Source of the DNA: Psilocybe azurescens
Lineage: Eukaryota > Basidiomycota > Agaricomycetes > Agaricales > Agrocybaceae
Length of the DNA stretch: 64,000 nt
NCBI GenBank assembly: GCA_023853785.1
Contig: JAJIRX010000983.1
Coordinates: 124,001-188,000 of the forward strand
Direction: 5' to 3'
The notes under the pieces are model-generated. The model worked only from the letters and a program-made list of their open reading frames with translations. It was not told the origin of the DNA and made no database searches. Below, one piece after another: positions 1 to 12,320 of the stretch (its first letter is position 1; each line of letters starts with the position of its first letter). Both the position numbers and the translations under genes were made by a program.

Positions 1-26
1 ATTTTATAACTGAAACTGCTACTAAC

Positions 27-1340
27 CTCTTCGACATCTGATAGATGTTGAAGTACAGCTTCATATTTCTCGTGGCTGATAGCAAGATAGAGATCTATCC
101 CTTGTTTCGGAGAGAAGACTTTGGTCATTTTATTTTTTCCCTTGAATGAAAAGAAGTGATCGGCAATGGCGTCAACGTCTGGGTTTCTGGGAACAAGCTC
201 CACCCAATGTTTGTTGCGAACCTCGCATTCAGACAGAGAAAGAGTGAAACCCTTTGACCATTTGATGAATCGTGGGAGCAACGCATGATACAGGATCCAC
301 TTGAGGTCGTTTAAGCCAATATGAACAGGAATATCCGAGAGAGCTTCAAAAATGTCCTGCATAACTACAGTTAAATAGGGCACTAAGATTTAGCAAACTT
401 GAAAAATTTACCGATACTGGAACAGCATTTTTTTCAAGGGTACTCTCATCATCATCCAGACCTTCACAACGACCAGCTCAGCATTTGCAACTGTGCTGTA
501 TGCTTTGTTGGCAAAATAGGTGCGCATTTCATTGTAGAGTTGGTGTGCTTCCTGATAGCCAGGATTAACAAGTGCCTTCGATTTTAAGGCCGGAAATGTG
601 AGACCAGAATTGCGAGATGGTATAACATTGACCGGAGTGTTAGTTGTGGAAAAAGGCCTTGGGGGCAGAGTATGTCGTGAGAGCAATTGAGATGGTCCAG
701 GATTGACCATGATATCCTGTCCAAACCGTGCCATGAGCCCCACAGGACATTTGCCAACAGATTGAGACATCTGCTGCGTATTTCCAACAGCTACAACAGG
801 GTACGCGCCATCTGTTTACTAAGTAAGACAAATAAAAGATCTAAAAAGAAGGTGTTCATACCATTACGCTGCGCCGCTGCTACTTGTTGATGGACTATAG
901 AATGGCTTTCAAGGTCACCAACAGCTGGGGGTGAACAGGGGCAGAGAAGCCCGAACCAGAACCTATATTTCAAGTTGAGAAGAAAGTAATAAACTGGACT
1001 AGTCCCAAGGCTCACCAAGGGTGTTAGGGGAAGGAACGGGGTAGCTTTGACTCAGATCAGCAGGACCTATTTCTCTACTGTTTAAAAGAGGAAAATAACA
1101 CATTTGGAAAGACGTACGAGGTTGTGAGCGCCGTCGGGTGGTTTCTTTGCTACGGTAATGCTGAAAACAGTCATCGCAGACTTTGCGACCAGGTTGCATT
1201 GGATCCTTATTATGCAACCATTTCAACCTAGTACCAGGTGGAAAGGCTTTCCTGCAGCGTTCACGTTCACAGATGACGTTTCCGGCTTGTTCTGTTGTGA
1301 AGTCAGCTTCGTAGTCAGAGTCGTTATCGGGCTTTGACAT
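27..1340 (-). CDS. partial unrecognised protein with zinc-ribbon-like N-terminus
   Basis: The start ATG is at 1340. The N-terminal exon encodes an acidic stretch and then a Cys-x4-Cys (CERERC) and a Cys-x2-Cys (KVCDDC) pair separated by a basic loop, which looks like a zinc-binding fold. Later exons carry the segments IVHQQVAAAQRN (about 880-925), SVGKCPVGLMARFGQD (about 710-765) and IPVHIGLNDLKWILYHALLP (about 275-335). The last visible exon ends at a GT donor at 26, so the gene continues beyond the left edge. Two joins do not stay in phase: the G5 run at 927-931 appears one base short, and the junction of the exon ending near 411 with the exon starting at 362 is one base off. I do not recognise the family by function. 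A memory of similar mushroom proteins carrying an alpha-kinase domain downstream is too weak to use. Confidence 0.6.
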
Positions 1341-3228
1341 CTAGAAGAATGTTTATTGATGAGCACAAAAGAGCTTTGAGAGTGAACAAAAGTGAGAGAT
1401 GAAACAATGAAACGACGAAACGACGAAATGGTGAAAAAAAATTGAACCGAGTATATAAATTGGGGCCCTTGATTTGTGTGACAACCAGCGCAATTGAACA
1501 GCAGCAGGGTGGCGCATTAGGAGTCCATGAATATTCTGGAACATTCACCGAATTACCTTTTCATAGGTCTAAGGCGCAGGACTGGTTGTATAGACTAGTC
1601 GGAAGCATTCATTCAACAAGATGGAAATGTAATGCAAATTAGAAGTAACGGAAAATCGACTGGATTTAAGAAAATACTACATGCTGGGTGATTTGATAGG
1701 CCTACAAGAGAGTTGTGTTTCCATTATCGAGCACAAGCCTGGAGGTGGTGTCAGACAAAACGATGGGGAAGATGTTGAAAGTCCAAGTTCAATTCGAAAA
1801 GTGCGTACAGTGAGTCATTCTAAACGTGAATCAGATTATATAATTTATGAATCGACATTAGAAATCAAACTTAGGACCTAGCAATATCCGGCCATCAAGC
1901 GGCAGAGACAAATATTGAGCAGTCCAGTCCTGCTTTCCATAGCCTCGAGGCTGGATTAGATAGCACTGAGCTCCAGTTCAACTAAGAGTAATCCCGAGCG
2001 ATAGCATATAGTTTTTTGCCTCGAGGTTTCAAATGTCAAGCTCCAAATAAATCGAAGTTCGTCCAGGGTATCCAGCGCAAAGCGAAAATTTAAAAGTTTG
2101 AGTGGGCGTCGCAGAGGAATTACTACAGAGCTCCACTCGGAATAAGCACGGAATGACATGGAGCAGAGGAGCTAGGCAAGCTGCAGATGCAGGGTTTCAA
2201 TAATTTCCGCCTGCTCTTTCGTGTAGCTGTGCCCGAGATCGTATGAAATGACAATATCGAAGAAGCGAAAACTTCATGATGCCCTGGAATACCCTAGTTA
2301 TCTTTAACATTCAAGAGACGTCGACAGGGGCATAACGTGAGACCACTATACGCAACAATAGATCTTCCATGGGTAGATCGCTAGATAGCGAGAATTCTTC
2401 TCCAACTAGTTATTGACTGGGTGGAGGTACGACGGATACCGACGATGCAATGATGTTCTCTTCCATTGGGAGAACGTCCAGCTATGGAGCACTTTATGCC
2501 TCCGTCGTCTTGATTTCGGCATGCCATATTGTAAGATTGTTGAATTGAAATAATGACTCGACATGGGCAAAGGGCAGAGGGTATATTGTACCAAGAGGAG
2601 CTGGGATTAGTCGTTACAGCACGAGGGGCAATATTGATCCTCGAGGCAGTTTGTCGCGGGAAGCTGAGCACCGCTTGGGAATGATAATAAATCTACGACA
2701 AAATCCCGCTTGCGACAACAAAGATGTCGAGAACAAGCACATCAAACCCGGTGAAGGGCATTTATGGAATACAAAAAATGGGCGTACTAGCATTGGAATT
2801 TGGCCTGCCTCAAAGCTCTAAACACGCAGCCTATGCATTGCCTATGTGTTCACCGCCTCGCCCATGCGTTAATTACCCAGAGAAATCCCATTCAACTCAC
2901 GTCGAGACTAATCTGTGCGAGAGAATAGAGTCCAAGAAGAGAAATGCTGCAACGTGCACGTTGGAGATGCGGTGCAACTGGCGGCGGCGGGAGCCTACAG
3001 GAGGCCTGCAGGAAGCCGCGTGTTTCTTTGCCTTTTATGACGATTTGATTTGACATTCATTGATGCGACTCGGACCGGAATCGCCTGTAGTTTGTGGAAA
3101 CTTTGAAACCTCGGATATCGAGAGGCTAGCATGTCAAGGTAAGATGGAGTCCATGAGACTCTAAGTTGAGAAACTCATTACTATAAGGAGTTCACAGCGA
3201 TACCGTATACAACAACACGTTTGAATGA
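1341..3228. other. intergenic, no supported gene
   Basis: Only short open frames without splice-consistent extension or recognisable motifs. The open frame at 2724-3053 (109 codons) has no motif I know and is probably chance. Confidence 0.5.
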
Positions 3229-3273
3229 GTTATATAAGGACCCCGGGCAATGAGAAGTGAGGCCTGATACCAA

Positions 3274-3410
3274 TCCGGACAGATTTTTCAAAAATTTTCA
3301 AAAAGGCCAGGTGCCAATCCGGACAAAATTGAAGATTTTTTGAAAAGGCTAGGTCCCACAATCCAGACGGAAATCATTTCTTAGAATATGGCCAGATCCC
3401 TGGTCCAGAC
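3274..3410 (+). repeat. left subterminal repeat array of the hAT-like element
   Basis: Four copies of TCCRGAC occur at 3274, 3318, 3362 and 3404, spaced 44, 44 and 42 nt. Each is preceded by a GGCYAGRTSCC-like block (the first by the terminal repeat instead) and most are followed by an A/T-rich tail, making a unit of about 43 nt. Such arrays are the usual transposase-binding sites of hAT elements. Confidence 0.75.
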
Positions 3411-4021
3411 AAAAGGCAAATTTGAGATTTATGATTCACAAATTCGAAAACGTCTCAGCATACGTTTATATTTTTATGTACTTTCTCCTCGTCTATTTAC
3501 ACTTGCATGTTATTTTATTTTTTAAGATTTTTTAAGATTTTTCCCAATGAAAAAGTAGTCCCACCGCACTCTAGCCAGTCTTCACTGCTCAGCAATATCA
3601 CTCTCAGGCTTGTCAAGCATAGCTCGGTTACCGAGCCTTTCATCATTTCCGCAATATCTTACATGGTGCAAGTTCAAGTTTTTGAACATATGTATGCTCG
3701 ACAATTCCGCTCTGTTCCAGCCGCTACCGCAATCTTTCAAACTCGTCAATTTCTACTCTCATCAATCAACTTTCTTACACTCCTCGATTACAAGGCAGGC
3801 TCTCAGCATCAACACCAGGCCTCTATTCTCGAGCTCTCGCCTGACGATTTGAACCAATTTTGCACCCTACAAAAAGCCCAGTACGGGATTCAGGAAAAGT
3901 CAGCTATATGTCGTATCTATTACTTTTATGCACTATTTAGACACCTACTCTAACGCCTCGTTTCCTATGTTTTTGAGGCCCCCTGCACCATCTGGAGCAA
4001 TTTTAGGCCTGATCCTACCGA

Positions 4022-4133
4022 TCCGGACAAATTTTAGCAAAAAATAGGCTAGGTCCGTGGTCCAGACAAAATTTGAGAAAATCAGAGGAGGGTAGGTCCA
4101 ATCCGGACAAAATGGCCTACCTTGTGTCCGGAC
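4022..4133 (+). repeat. right subterminal repeat array of the hAT-like element
   Basis: Four further copies of TCCRGAC occur at 4022, 4061, 4102 and 4127, spaced 39, 41 and 25 nt, again linked to GGNTAGGTCC blocks. They lie on the same strand as the left array, so they are direct, not inverted, with respect to it. Confidence 0.75.
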
Positions 4134-4190
4134 GAAAAGTGTGCTTTCTGGATCAGGCCTCACCCCCATTGCCCGGGGTCCTGTTATATA

Positions 4191-7100
4191 TGCGTGATGT
4201 GAGAGTCATATAGCGCCCAATACAGCCAAACATACGGTACCTACGGCGACATCAGAATTCCCTAAGGGCTATTGGTGTACATATAGTCATAAGAATCCTC
4301 CAAATAGATCTATTTTTGATCTCCCCGCTCACGCCGATCAGTCATAAAGAGAAACTTAGACTCAAACCATGAGTGATAAGGGCAAGGCACTGCAGTATTG
4401 GGAAGACTTTAATAAAGATAACAGGCACATGTTTGTAGCTCCACTCTGCTGAGGCTGGATTACGAATGAAACTGGCAGGACAACGACTGTGTCCTGGTCG
4501 TATAGAACATGACATCTAGACTCGTTTTCATCAAGATTAAACTCATATCTCGCTCAAAAACAAGATAGATCTCGCGTATATCGCCGGTAGAGTCACGCCT
4601 TGTCTACTTGTCTCGTTACATAAATAGTGGGATTAGTTCCCAAAGCTCTATCTATCTACACGAGTCTATGCACGAAGCAGCAGGTCAAAACGCTTATCTG
4701 ACCCAGAGCTGCAATGACGTCTTCGTTTAGTACCTCGGAGTTGTTTTTTCCTTCTTTACATCCTCTCAACATTTTCCATTTGATTGTATTTTCGGACTAT
4801 CGGATGTAGCCCAAAATAGTACCCATCAAGGACCAACAATTGCATGTTCGGGGAGAGCCATTATAGAGGCCGTCGGCGGTAAGTAGGATCTTTTACATGT
4901 GCTCTTGGGAGTCTTCGCTACTACAATGACCAAATTTTAAGAGGGCAACGATACACGATACGTATAGATAGATAATTGTATGCCCTTTTCCCTGCTTTAC
5001 AAGCAAAACCGGGTTCAACGCCTATCGAGCCGTCGCTTCTTGTCGGGTCTCCCATCGGAGCAGGGAAGGCGACTTATCTACATGGGTCTCTTCTATCTTA
5101 CGTTGTGAACAATGATTTCAAGCCCGGCCGTGTAAACGGCCGTGTCGGCTACGTTCAGTTCTCACCGCTAAAAATAGGAAAGCGTCACGATATTATTGAT
5201 GGGTAATTCATTAAGCTTCAAATCCCACGACACATCAACGCTGAGTGTGATACAAATTTAGCGCCGGCAGTACACGTGGATGCGCCCAGGGCTGGGAACG
5301 GGAAGAACCCGACGCCCACCTTCAACTTCAAGAAGTTATGTACAAGTTACAGAAGTCTACAAACGTCAGTGATCTATAAATAGTGCAGTTTGCTTAGATG
5401 TGCATTGCCATGTACCTAGGGACTCAGTTATTGAAATGACAAGAAGGGGCCGCAGGATGTGCTGTGCGAACCACGCGTTATTCTCGGAGTATTTGCGTTA
5501 AAACCTGTGTGTCATCACTCACTAGCACAGTTATCGGTGTTCTATAATGTTTGACGACTGGAAGTAGGACTGCGCAGAATGTTGGCTTGAGAAATTTCAG
5601 GGTATAGGCTATACCAAAGTAGAAAGAAGGAACGAGTATTTCAACCCCAAATCCATCGATATCGACGGCCTTGCCTCGGAGAATCTTTACACACTAAACT
5701 GAAACCGGCTTTGTACATTAAACACCCTATTTCTGAGAATCCGCCATGTTTCGGGAACCAGGTTCTGAGCTCGTGTATAACTCGAACGTTCATCTCTTGC
5801 CTTTAAATTTGAGCTACCTGAAAACTTTCTTTCAAACTCCCACCTGGTCCAACTTTATGTCAGAATCTTTCGTCGAAGCTCGACCTCAGCAGCTTCATTC
5901 AATGGCTCAAGCCGAAAGATCTCCGAAACAAATAGACTTTCATTAGTTGTTCATGGCAAGTTTCATAAAAAAACAGACATACATGACATGAGTGATAAAT
6001 AGACTTTCATGGGTCTACATTATTTGAATTATAACAATTGTAATGTTTATAAGTACAGAAAGCTCTCATCTTCCAGACGTCCGGCTGGACCGAGCTCACG
6101 ACGACCGCTCGTGTCTCTGGGAAAGAAAGAAGAAGATTTACTAGTCATTTCATCAATATTGAGTCATCTTTCAAGAATTTTATAGACAGGGCCCCATCCA
6201 CTGCCCCATTGTTCTGTCAACCTCAACTACAGTGACTGGAATAGTGCCTGCCAACAGTGAATGCTGAGGGGCAGTGATGAATAGAATAGAGTCAGTGATT
6301 AAGACATGCAATAACTCGACCGGAGTCCACTACTCCAACCCAATTGACTATATAAATCATGGTGGTATAAGTATAGAATGCCAGAGCGGGGCAGGTGGGT
6401 ACTGGTAGCGCCCACAACAGGCTTACAGTAGCTCGGGACATCCCTTCCTAGTTCGGATCCTCGCACCCATGACTCTGCTAGCGCTGTTTGGGTTGAGTCG
6501 TGCCTTAAGATAGCCACGATGTCTAGGTATGAAATCGGTCGCATGACCATTCCTCGTCCACGTCATCGTCATCGTCATCATCATCATGAGGCGTGAGGTG
6601 TGCATGGTTGGGTCGTGGCTCGGAGCCGCTAGTGTGGGATAGTAAGTAGTGATGAGATTTAGCGCCCATAGGTCTCCGAGTCCGGGTCTTCCGCGGCTGG
6701 TGGAACGACATTGGACTTTTATCCAGATCTAGTACTCCTTCCCTTCTTCTTCCAGATGCTCCCCATTTTTATTTACTGGATTAGTTCTATCGCCGGCACG
6801 GTCACCACACCACACCACACCTCGGCTCGTGTGATACTCGCTCGGCTGGAGAGTTCCAGAGCCATTTTGATCAGCTATAAATCGGAGTCCGAGTCAACCC
6901 AGGAGGTGCCAATTAATCCTCGCCTCGCCTTGCGTCAAGTCGAGTCGAGTCAGAGATAAGCAACTGCAGCTATTTTAAGCACTAACACCTGCTTACAGAT
7001 TCAAAGAGTCAGCGTTCAGCGATAGGAGTTAACCTGGCCTCATAAGGCAGGAGTCAGAAAAAAGAAATTAGTGACAGGTTTCAACTTCGTGTGCAGCGCA

Positions 7101-10100
7101 GTCAATGGCCATATATACTGCATGACAAACATCGAATCGCGGCTCCGTGGACCGGAATTGCAGTCTGCGGTGGACGCGCAGTATTTGTCATACCTACCCT
7201 CTCGATTGTCGAAGTGCTACTGGATGCAGAGGCCCCGTCGTGGAAGGAAAAGACGAGATTTGAACACAATCCTCCTTGTCTATCCGCCGGTTGAAAGCGG
7301 CATTGGCACCACTCGTGTGAAGAGGGCGTTGTGCATGCTCTGTTTGGCAGGCTGTGTATGTATGTATGTGCACCGTAAGAATGGAAGGTCAAGTTCAAGA
7401 ACTGGATGATGTCTGAGTTCATGATCGTGTTTCAAAGCTCTGTACGTAGCTCAAATGTTTGAGCTGCCAGAGGAAAAGCGGTGCACTTTAAACGCCGGCG
7501 TGTTTAGGTATGATTTTGAGTTGAAGTCACTCACTTGCGGCAATTCCATTCCTTATCTTTTTTCTGCAAGTGTCGGGTTCGGCGGTACCGGGAAGCGGGG
7601 TATTACGGGGTATGAGTACGAATCAAGTCATTCAATTCATTCAGACCCATCGAGCGGGATGTTCGGGATGCGTGCGGACATGCATATCGGATTTGGATTT
7701 GCTCAGTATGTCCAGTGAGAAGGGCAGTGTGCCGCAGTTCCACAGTCAGTCTGGCAATGTCAATAATGTTAATGAGCCCCTGCCGGCACCCCCTCACCCT
7801 CGATCACTCAGCATCTGAACATTCGAGAAGAACCTTGACCTTTTTCGAAGAAGGTATGCACTTCCATAGGCAGCGAAACGACTGGATGACCAAGCCCGGC
7901 GCTAATTAGTAAGCTTGCAGTGCTAAGTACACCGGGCTCGGGCGTCGGGGATACTGCAAATAATGTTACTCTTATTTACCTTACTTACTTGATTGAGCAA
8001 AATGATACACAGTTCGGGATCGGGATAGTCAAGTTGGCATCCATCCATTATTTCATATTTCGTTTACTGTATGTACACACAAATATTATAAACGGAGCGG
8101 CCGGAATTGTTTTTTTATTTTTATTTTTATTTTTTTGTCTCTGGTCCGTTGTTTTGTTGTCACTGAATTCCTTTCACCTCCAAGGTCCTTGAAGTTCTTG
8201 TTGCGATGTTGTTGTTGTCAACGTGGTTGAATGTTGCTCTGTTTGCTTGCGAAAGTCTCCTTGTCTTGTTCTGATGCATGAAAGCGCAGAGATTCGACAT
8301 TCTGCAATCCTCTCTTTCCTTTCTCTACTCTGCGCTTGCTTTCAAGTTTTACGCTTTTCACGATTGCACAACATACAGACTATTCTCGGCCATGTTTTCT
8401 GTGCGTGTGTCGCGTATGCGGTGTACCTACGCACCCACGGAAGACAGAGCTCCGACTAGCCAGCCAGGCCAGTCAGGGTCGACGGCGAATATACATAGTA
8501 ATACGTACATGCGCAATAATTGATTCGGCAGGTAAAATTAAGTTTGGGCAGCGGGAATGGAAGCTATTGTTAGCGCAAAGCCAAGATAGGCCAAGCCTTG
8601 TTGACGGGAGGGGCGGCAGAAATGGAGATAGAGATGGAGACGGGCGATAGTGATGGCGATGGCGACCTTGATTCCAATGATGGGCCTATAATTACACTTC
8701 GCAGTTCGTGCTATAAGTACATACATATGTAGTCAAAGGGATTCAGACAGAGACAACTCTAAGTCTGATTCTGATATGTCAGTCCGTCATCATCATCATC
8801 ACCACCATGATGGTGATCATGCAAACACATCATGAAAGAGATCCATCTGTCGTCCCTGCGCCCTGTAAGACATGCCTCAATTTAGAAATCGCTGCTCTAA
8901 AAGAGAAAGTGAGTGGCGCCCATCCACCTGCCTGCCCGTCTCATTCAGCAGCTCCGGAGTAGAAAGACAAGGACAAGAAAGGAAAGACGTCAACTTTATT
9001 TTATAGCGTCAACTTGGAACTTGAAAGAGATTGATCGCCGTTGTTTGAACTCTGGTGGCGTTGGTTGGGGCGATTGGAGGGCGCAAGTATGTATCAATCA
9101 TATACCGTATGCAGTACAAGCAAAAAAAGCGTGGTTGTAGATAATGATTGTACAGCGTCGTTGGGAGATGTGGATAGACCGTTGCTAGTGCATTGCAATG
9201 CGTTCAGGACATCAGGAAAGATTCAAGGTCCAAGGCGTGCGCGTGATATTGCCGGATGTGAATGCAAATATGGAAAGAGGAGGGTGAAAGGGAAGATGGC
9301 GTATTACCTTGGTGGGACTTGCCTTATAACACCTTGGAGAAGGAAAAGGCGAAGTCCGGATGGCCGAGGAATATTGACAGTTATGAACGGAATGTGGACG
9401 TGGATGGTGGGAATGACAAATGGACCGGGGATTGAGTTGAGCAGTCGCCTATGGTATGAGTACCTTCTAGTTCTGAAGTTGGATACGTGTGAGCGCTGGT
9501 TAGGGGGATGTGTGTCGGGGAAGAGACGGGGGCTGTATGTAGGCCATTCTCTTTGAGGGAGAGTGGGCTAAGCTAGGACATTCAAGTTATACTTACAGTA
9601 GCCACGTCAGAACAAAAGGGTTCTTATAACTCCGCATCATTCGTGGCAAGTGTGTCGTAACCTCGTGTTTCAGCGAGCACCGCGTGGGAAAAGGCGGCTG
9701 GGAGCGATTGTGAACACGAGGGGCTGGCTCGGGTATTTGCCTTTACGGACGGTTATTGTCGGGTGTTTGCACACCAGTATAAGTATTGGATCTTATTGGA
9801 TTTGCCCTAACCCAGCCCATGTGTTTTCTGAGAAATATCGAGGACCTGCAGGCAGCCACGAAGTAATTTTTTGTGGTAGATCTGATTGTGTGGATCTCGG
9901 AATAAGGGAGATGAAAAGGGTGTTGTTTGGTTTTAACCCTAAGTTAGAGTGCTAAATGGGGCCAAGGGTTAGATGCCATCATCACGACAGTATTTATCGA
10001 CATCCCTGCTAGATGCGACTAAACTTTTTTTTCCCCTTCGCCCTATTTCCTTGCCTCTCCATTTCTCCGTCCCCCTCCCTCTTCCTCCCTCCGCAGTTTC

Positions 10101-10166
10101 CTTCTTTCACCCCGACGATAGCCATTTGACTCGACGACTACTGCCACGAACGACCCGGCTGCCTGC
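4191..10166. other. gene-poor, microsatellite-rich region
   Basis: No gene is supported in nearly 6 kb. The open frame at 4976-5203 (76 codons) contains GSPIGAGKAT, which resembles a degenerate P-loop, but no flanking exons could be joined to it. A 171-codon frame at 9041-9556 has no motif and a composition like its surroundings. CGTCAT repeats lie near 6560-6587, a CATC/ATG imperfect palindrome near 8799-8818 and T-rich ATTTTT repeats near 8109-8142. Confidence 0.45.
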
Positions 10167-10174
10167 TATATAAA
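10167..10174 (+). promoter_or_regulatory. TATA box of the RING-finger gene
   Basis: TATATAAA lies 60 nt upstream of the ATG at 10234, just downstream of a C/T-rich stretch (10020-10125) typical of fungal core promoters. Confidence 0.6.
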
Positions 10175-10233
10175 CCACACTTAGCAGGAATTTTAAACAC
10201 TTTACCACGATCTATAACTACAAATCAGGTCTG

Positions 10234-12320
10234 ATGCTCACCCTCGCTCCTGGGTGCGCTTGCGACGTCTGCGCGGAGGAGTATGGGCCGCACAGACTCC
10301 CCATTCAATTCCCTGCGGTCCGTCCTCTTTTATTTTATTTCTTTCTTGAATGGATAGAACGAAAAAACAGAACAATGACTAATTTTTTTCTATTTTTATT
10401 TTTATTTTTCATTCATGAATATAGGCCATGTTCTCTGCGCGAGCTGTTGCACTACTATCGTCGAAAAAACCTCCCTCGCGGTTACAGCCTGCATGCCCTT
10501 TTTGTAGGGAGCATTTCACCGCGGACGCGATGCGCCTCATCCGGATGGACTTCACCACCTCGGGATGGAGCACCCCGCGCCGCTTTCCCGCTATGGAAAC
10601 GCTCACTGACTCTCTCATGACCTCTGAGATGCTGCAGCGGAAGACTGCGCACCTCATGAGCGGCAGTAAGGCAAGGATTGAGGTCCGGAGGTTGGAGGAG
10701 AAGGTCGCAAGGATTGCTGCGAAAAAATGCTCGGTGGAGGAGGTTAGCTCGCTCTATAAGGAATTGGACGAGTGGTTACTTGCGGAGAAAGATGAGCAGG
10801 TGCGTTTCTTTTCTTTCTTTCTCTTCTCCTTGTCGTTGCCGTCTTGGTCCCGCGACCATCGACTTCTTCGTCGGTTGCTGATTCTTGGGCGTTAACCCTA
10901 CGCCCTTCTATTTTCCCCCTTTCGTCCATACCTCCGAAAAAGCCAAAAATTCTTCCTCTTCTATTCCACTCTATTTTATTCTAATGACTCGATCTCGTCA
11001 TGGATGACTAACTAACATTCATTTTTTTTTTGCGTTTGTTTAATGTCACGCAGACTTCGTCGCTCTTCCTAAGCGCAGCTCTTCTACGCGCGATCCTGAT
11101 GAACCACCTTGCGCACTCGGACGCGAGCAAGGCCGCCAAGACCACGGAGGCGAATCTGAAAAATAAGGTCGAGGATCTTGAACAGCAGAGCATTAAGTTG
11201 GACGGGGAGGTCCGCAGGTGCGTGTTATGCTTTGCCATACGCGTCGGCGTTTGCTGACTGACTCGACAACTTTGGTTGTGACTCAATATATATAGACACG
11301 TAAGTACAATACTTTATTGATGACGTGAACAGTATGCCGACTGACTAAACCTACTCAATTTGTAGCGCTCGCAATACAACCAAAAATCGCACGAGTGCCA
11401 ACAGCTACGGATGGAGGTGCAGCAGCTGCGCGCGCTCGCAACCACGCTGGGCGTCACCCCGCCCGAGTTCGCGCCGGTCCCCACAGCGCCCACGCCCTCC
11501 CCTGCACCCACCACCTCGCCCACATCCACCGCGCCGTCCTCGCCACAGTACACCTCGGCGTCTGCGAGCCGCTTCACGTCGATGCACACGCGCTCCGCGT
11601 CGCTCTCCGCCGCCTCGCGCCCCACCACGCCGCACAGCAGCAGCCACCTGCCGTCGCCCATCTCGCCGACGCGCTCGCACACACCCGCCGTCTCCCCCCT
11701 GCGCTCACACACCCCCGCGCCGCCCTCCTCGCACGCGCACGACCACGCGAAGCGGCCATACACCCCGGCCCCGGCCCGTCGCTCGCGAGTGCGGCAGCAG
11801 AAGCGCATAAATTACAGCGCTCGCAGACCCCCGCGCCGCCGCGCTCGCACACGCCCAGCGTCGCGGCTGCGCTGGCGTCAAGAAGCCAGACGCCCGGGCC
11901 GACGCACTACACCTCCGCGTCGCAGTATGCGCAACAGCAGGCCGCGGCGGCAGCCGCCCGCCGGTGCCGAGTATCCCGGTGCGCTTTGCGGGCGCGCAGA
12001 CGCCTGCGCCGATGCCGCCGCCGAAACCGCGGCGCCTGAGCACGCCGAGCCCGCCGGCGAAGATCAGCCGGAGCACGAGCGAGGAGAAGTACGGCTCGTA
12101 CGCGCACGGGCACTCGGGGTATCAACAGCAACAGCACCAGGTGTGGATGCCGACGCAGCTTGCGGGGGACGACGATTATGTGATCCGGAACAGTGATCGG
12201 GACAGGGATGTGGGGAGGGAGAAGGAGAAGGAGAGAGAGCGGTATGGTGCGACGTTGACGAGGAGCAGTACGACGCGCCCGGCGTCGAGGAGCGGGTTTG
12301 CGTCGATGTTCAAGCGGTGA
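10234..12320 (+). CDS. RING-finger (C3HC4) protein with coiled coil and Ser/Thr/Pro-rich tail, indels in reading frame
   Basis: Exons are 10234-10317, 10425-10799, 11054-11217, 11296-11299 (4 nt) and 11366-12320. The N-terminus encodes a complete C3HC4 RING (CDVC, then CGHVLCASC, then CPFCR), suggesting a ubiquitin ligase; a charged, probably coiled-coil region and a long Ser/Thr/Pro/Ala-rich tail follow, ending in SGFASMFKR. Read literally the frame is broken. One C appears missing in the run at 10299-10302, one A extra at 10464-10469, and one C missing at each of 11775-11777 and 11957-11959. With these four single-base changes the spliced length becomes 1584 nt, an exact multiple of three (527 residues), and the RING appears. 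The first two indels compensate each other, so the literal frame stays open but loses the zinc-binding core. A TATA box lies 60 nt upstream. The exact role is unknown. Confidence 0.8.
11296..11299 (+). other. 4-nt micro-exon of the RING-finger gene
   Basis: The four bases ACAC lie between an acceptor (ATATATATAG) and a strong donor (GTAAGT). The preceding exon ends in phase 2 at 11217 and the next starts in phase 0 at 11366, so exactly one base modulo three is needed between them. These four bases supply it and complete Arg and His codons in a charged, probably coiled-coil stretch. Confidence 0.75.

Larger units (their letters stand above)
3237..4182. mobile_element. non-autonomous hAT-like DNA transposon (MITE-like)
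   Basis: The 946-bp element has near-perfect terminal inverted repeats. The left end reads AGGACCCCGGGCAATG and the right end is its exact complement; both continue, after a 5-nt variable stretch, into TGAGGCCTGAT. It is flanked by an exact 8-bp direct repeat, GTTATATA, at 3229-3236 and 4183-4190, which I read as the target-site duplication. An 8-bp duplication is the hallmark of the hAT superfamily and is also seen in P and Merlin elements. No transposase is encoded: the longest open frame (3507-3953) shows no transposase motif. It must therefore have been moved by an autonomous relative elsewhere in the genome. Confidence 0.9.

Noticed and set aside
3507..3953. 148-codon open frame inside the hAT-like element as a transposase
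   Set aside because: Too short, no DDE or hAT dimerisation motif, low-complexity start; element treated as non-autonomous.
4976..5203. Frame with GSPIGAGKAT as a P-loop protein
   Set aside because: The residue after Lys is Ala rather than Ser/Thr and no further NTPase motif or exon could be found.
9041..9556. 171-codon open frame as a gene
   Set aside because: No motif, no supporting promoter or splice pattern, composition like surrounding non-coding DNA.
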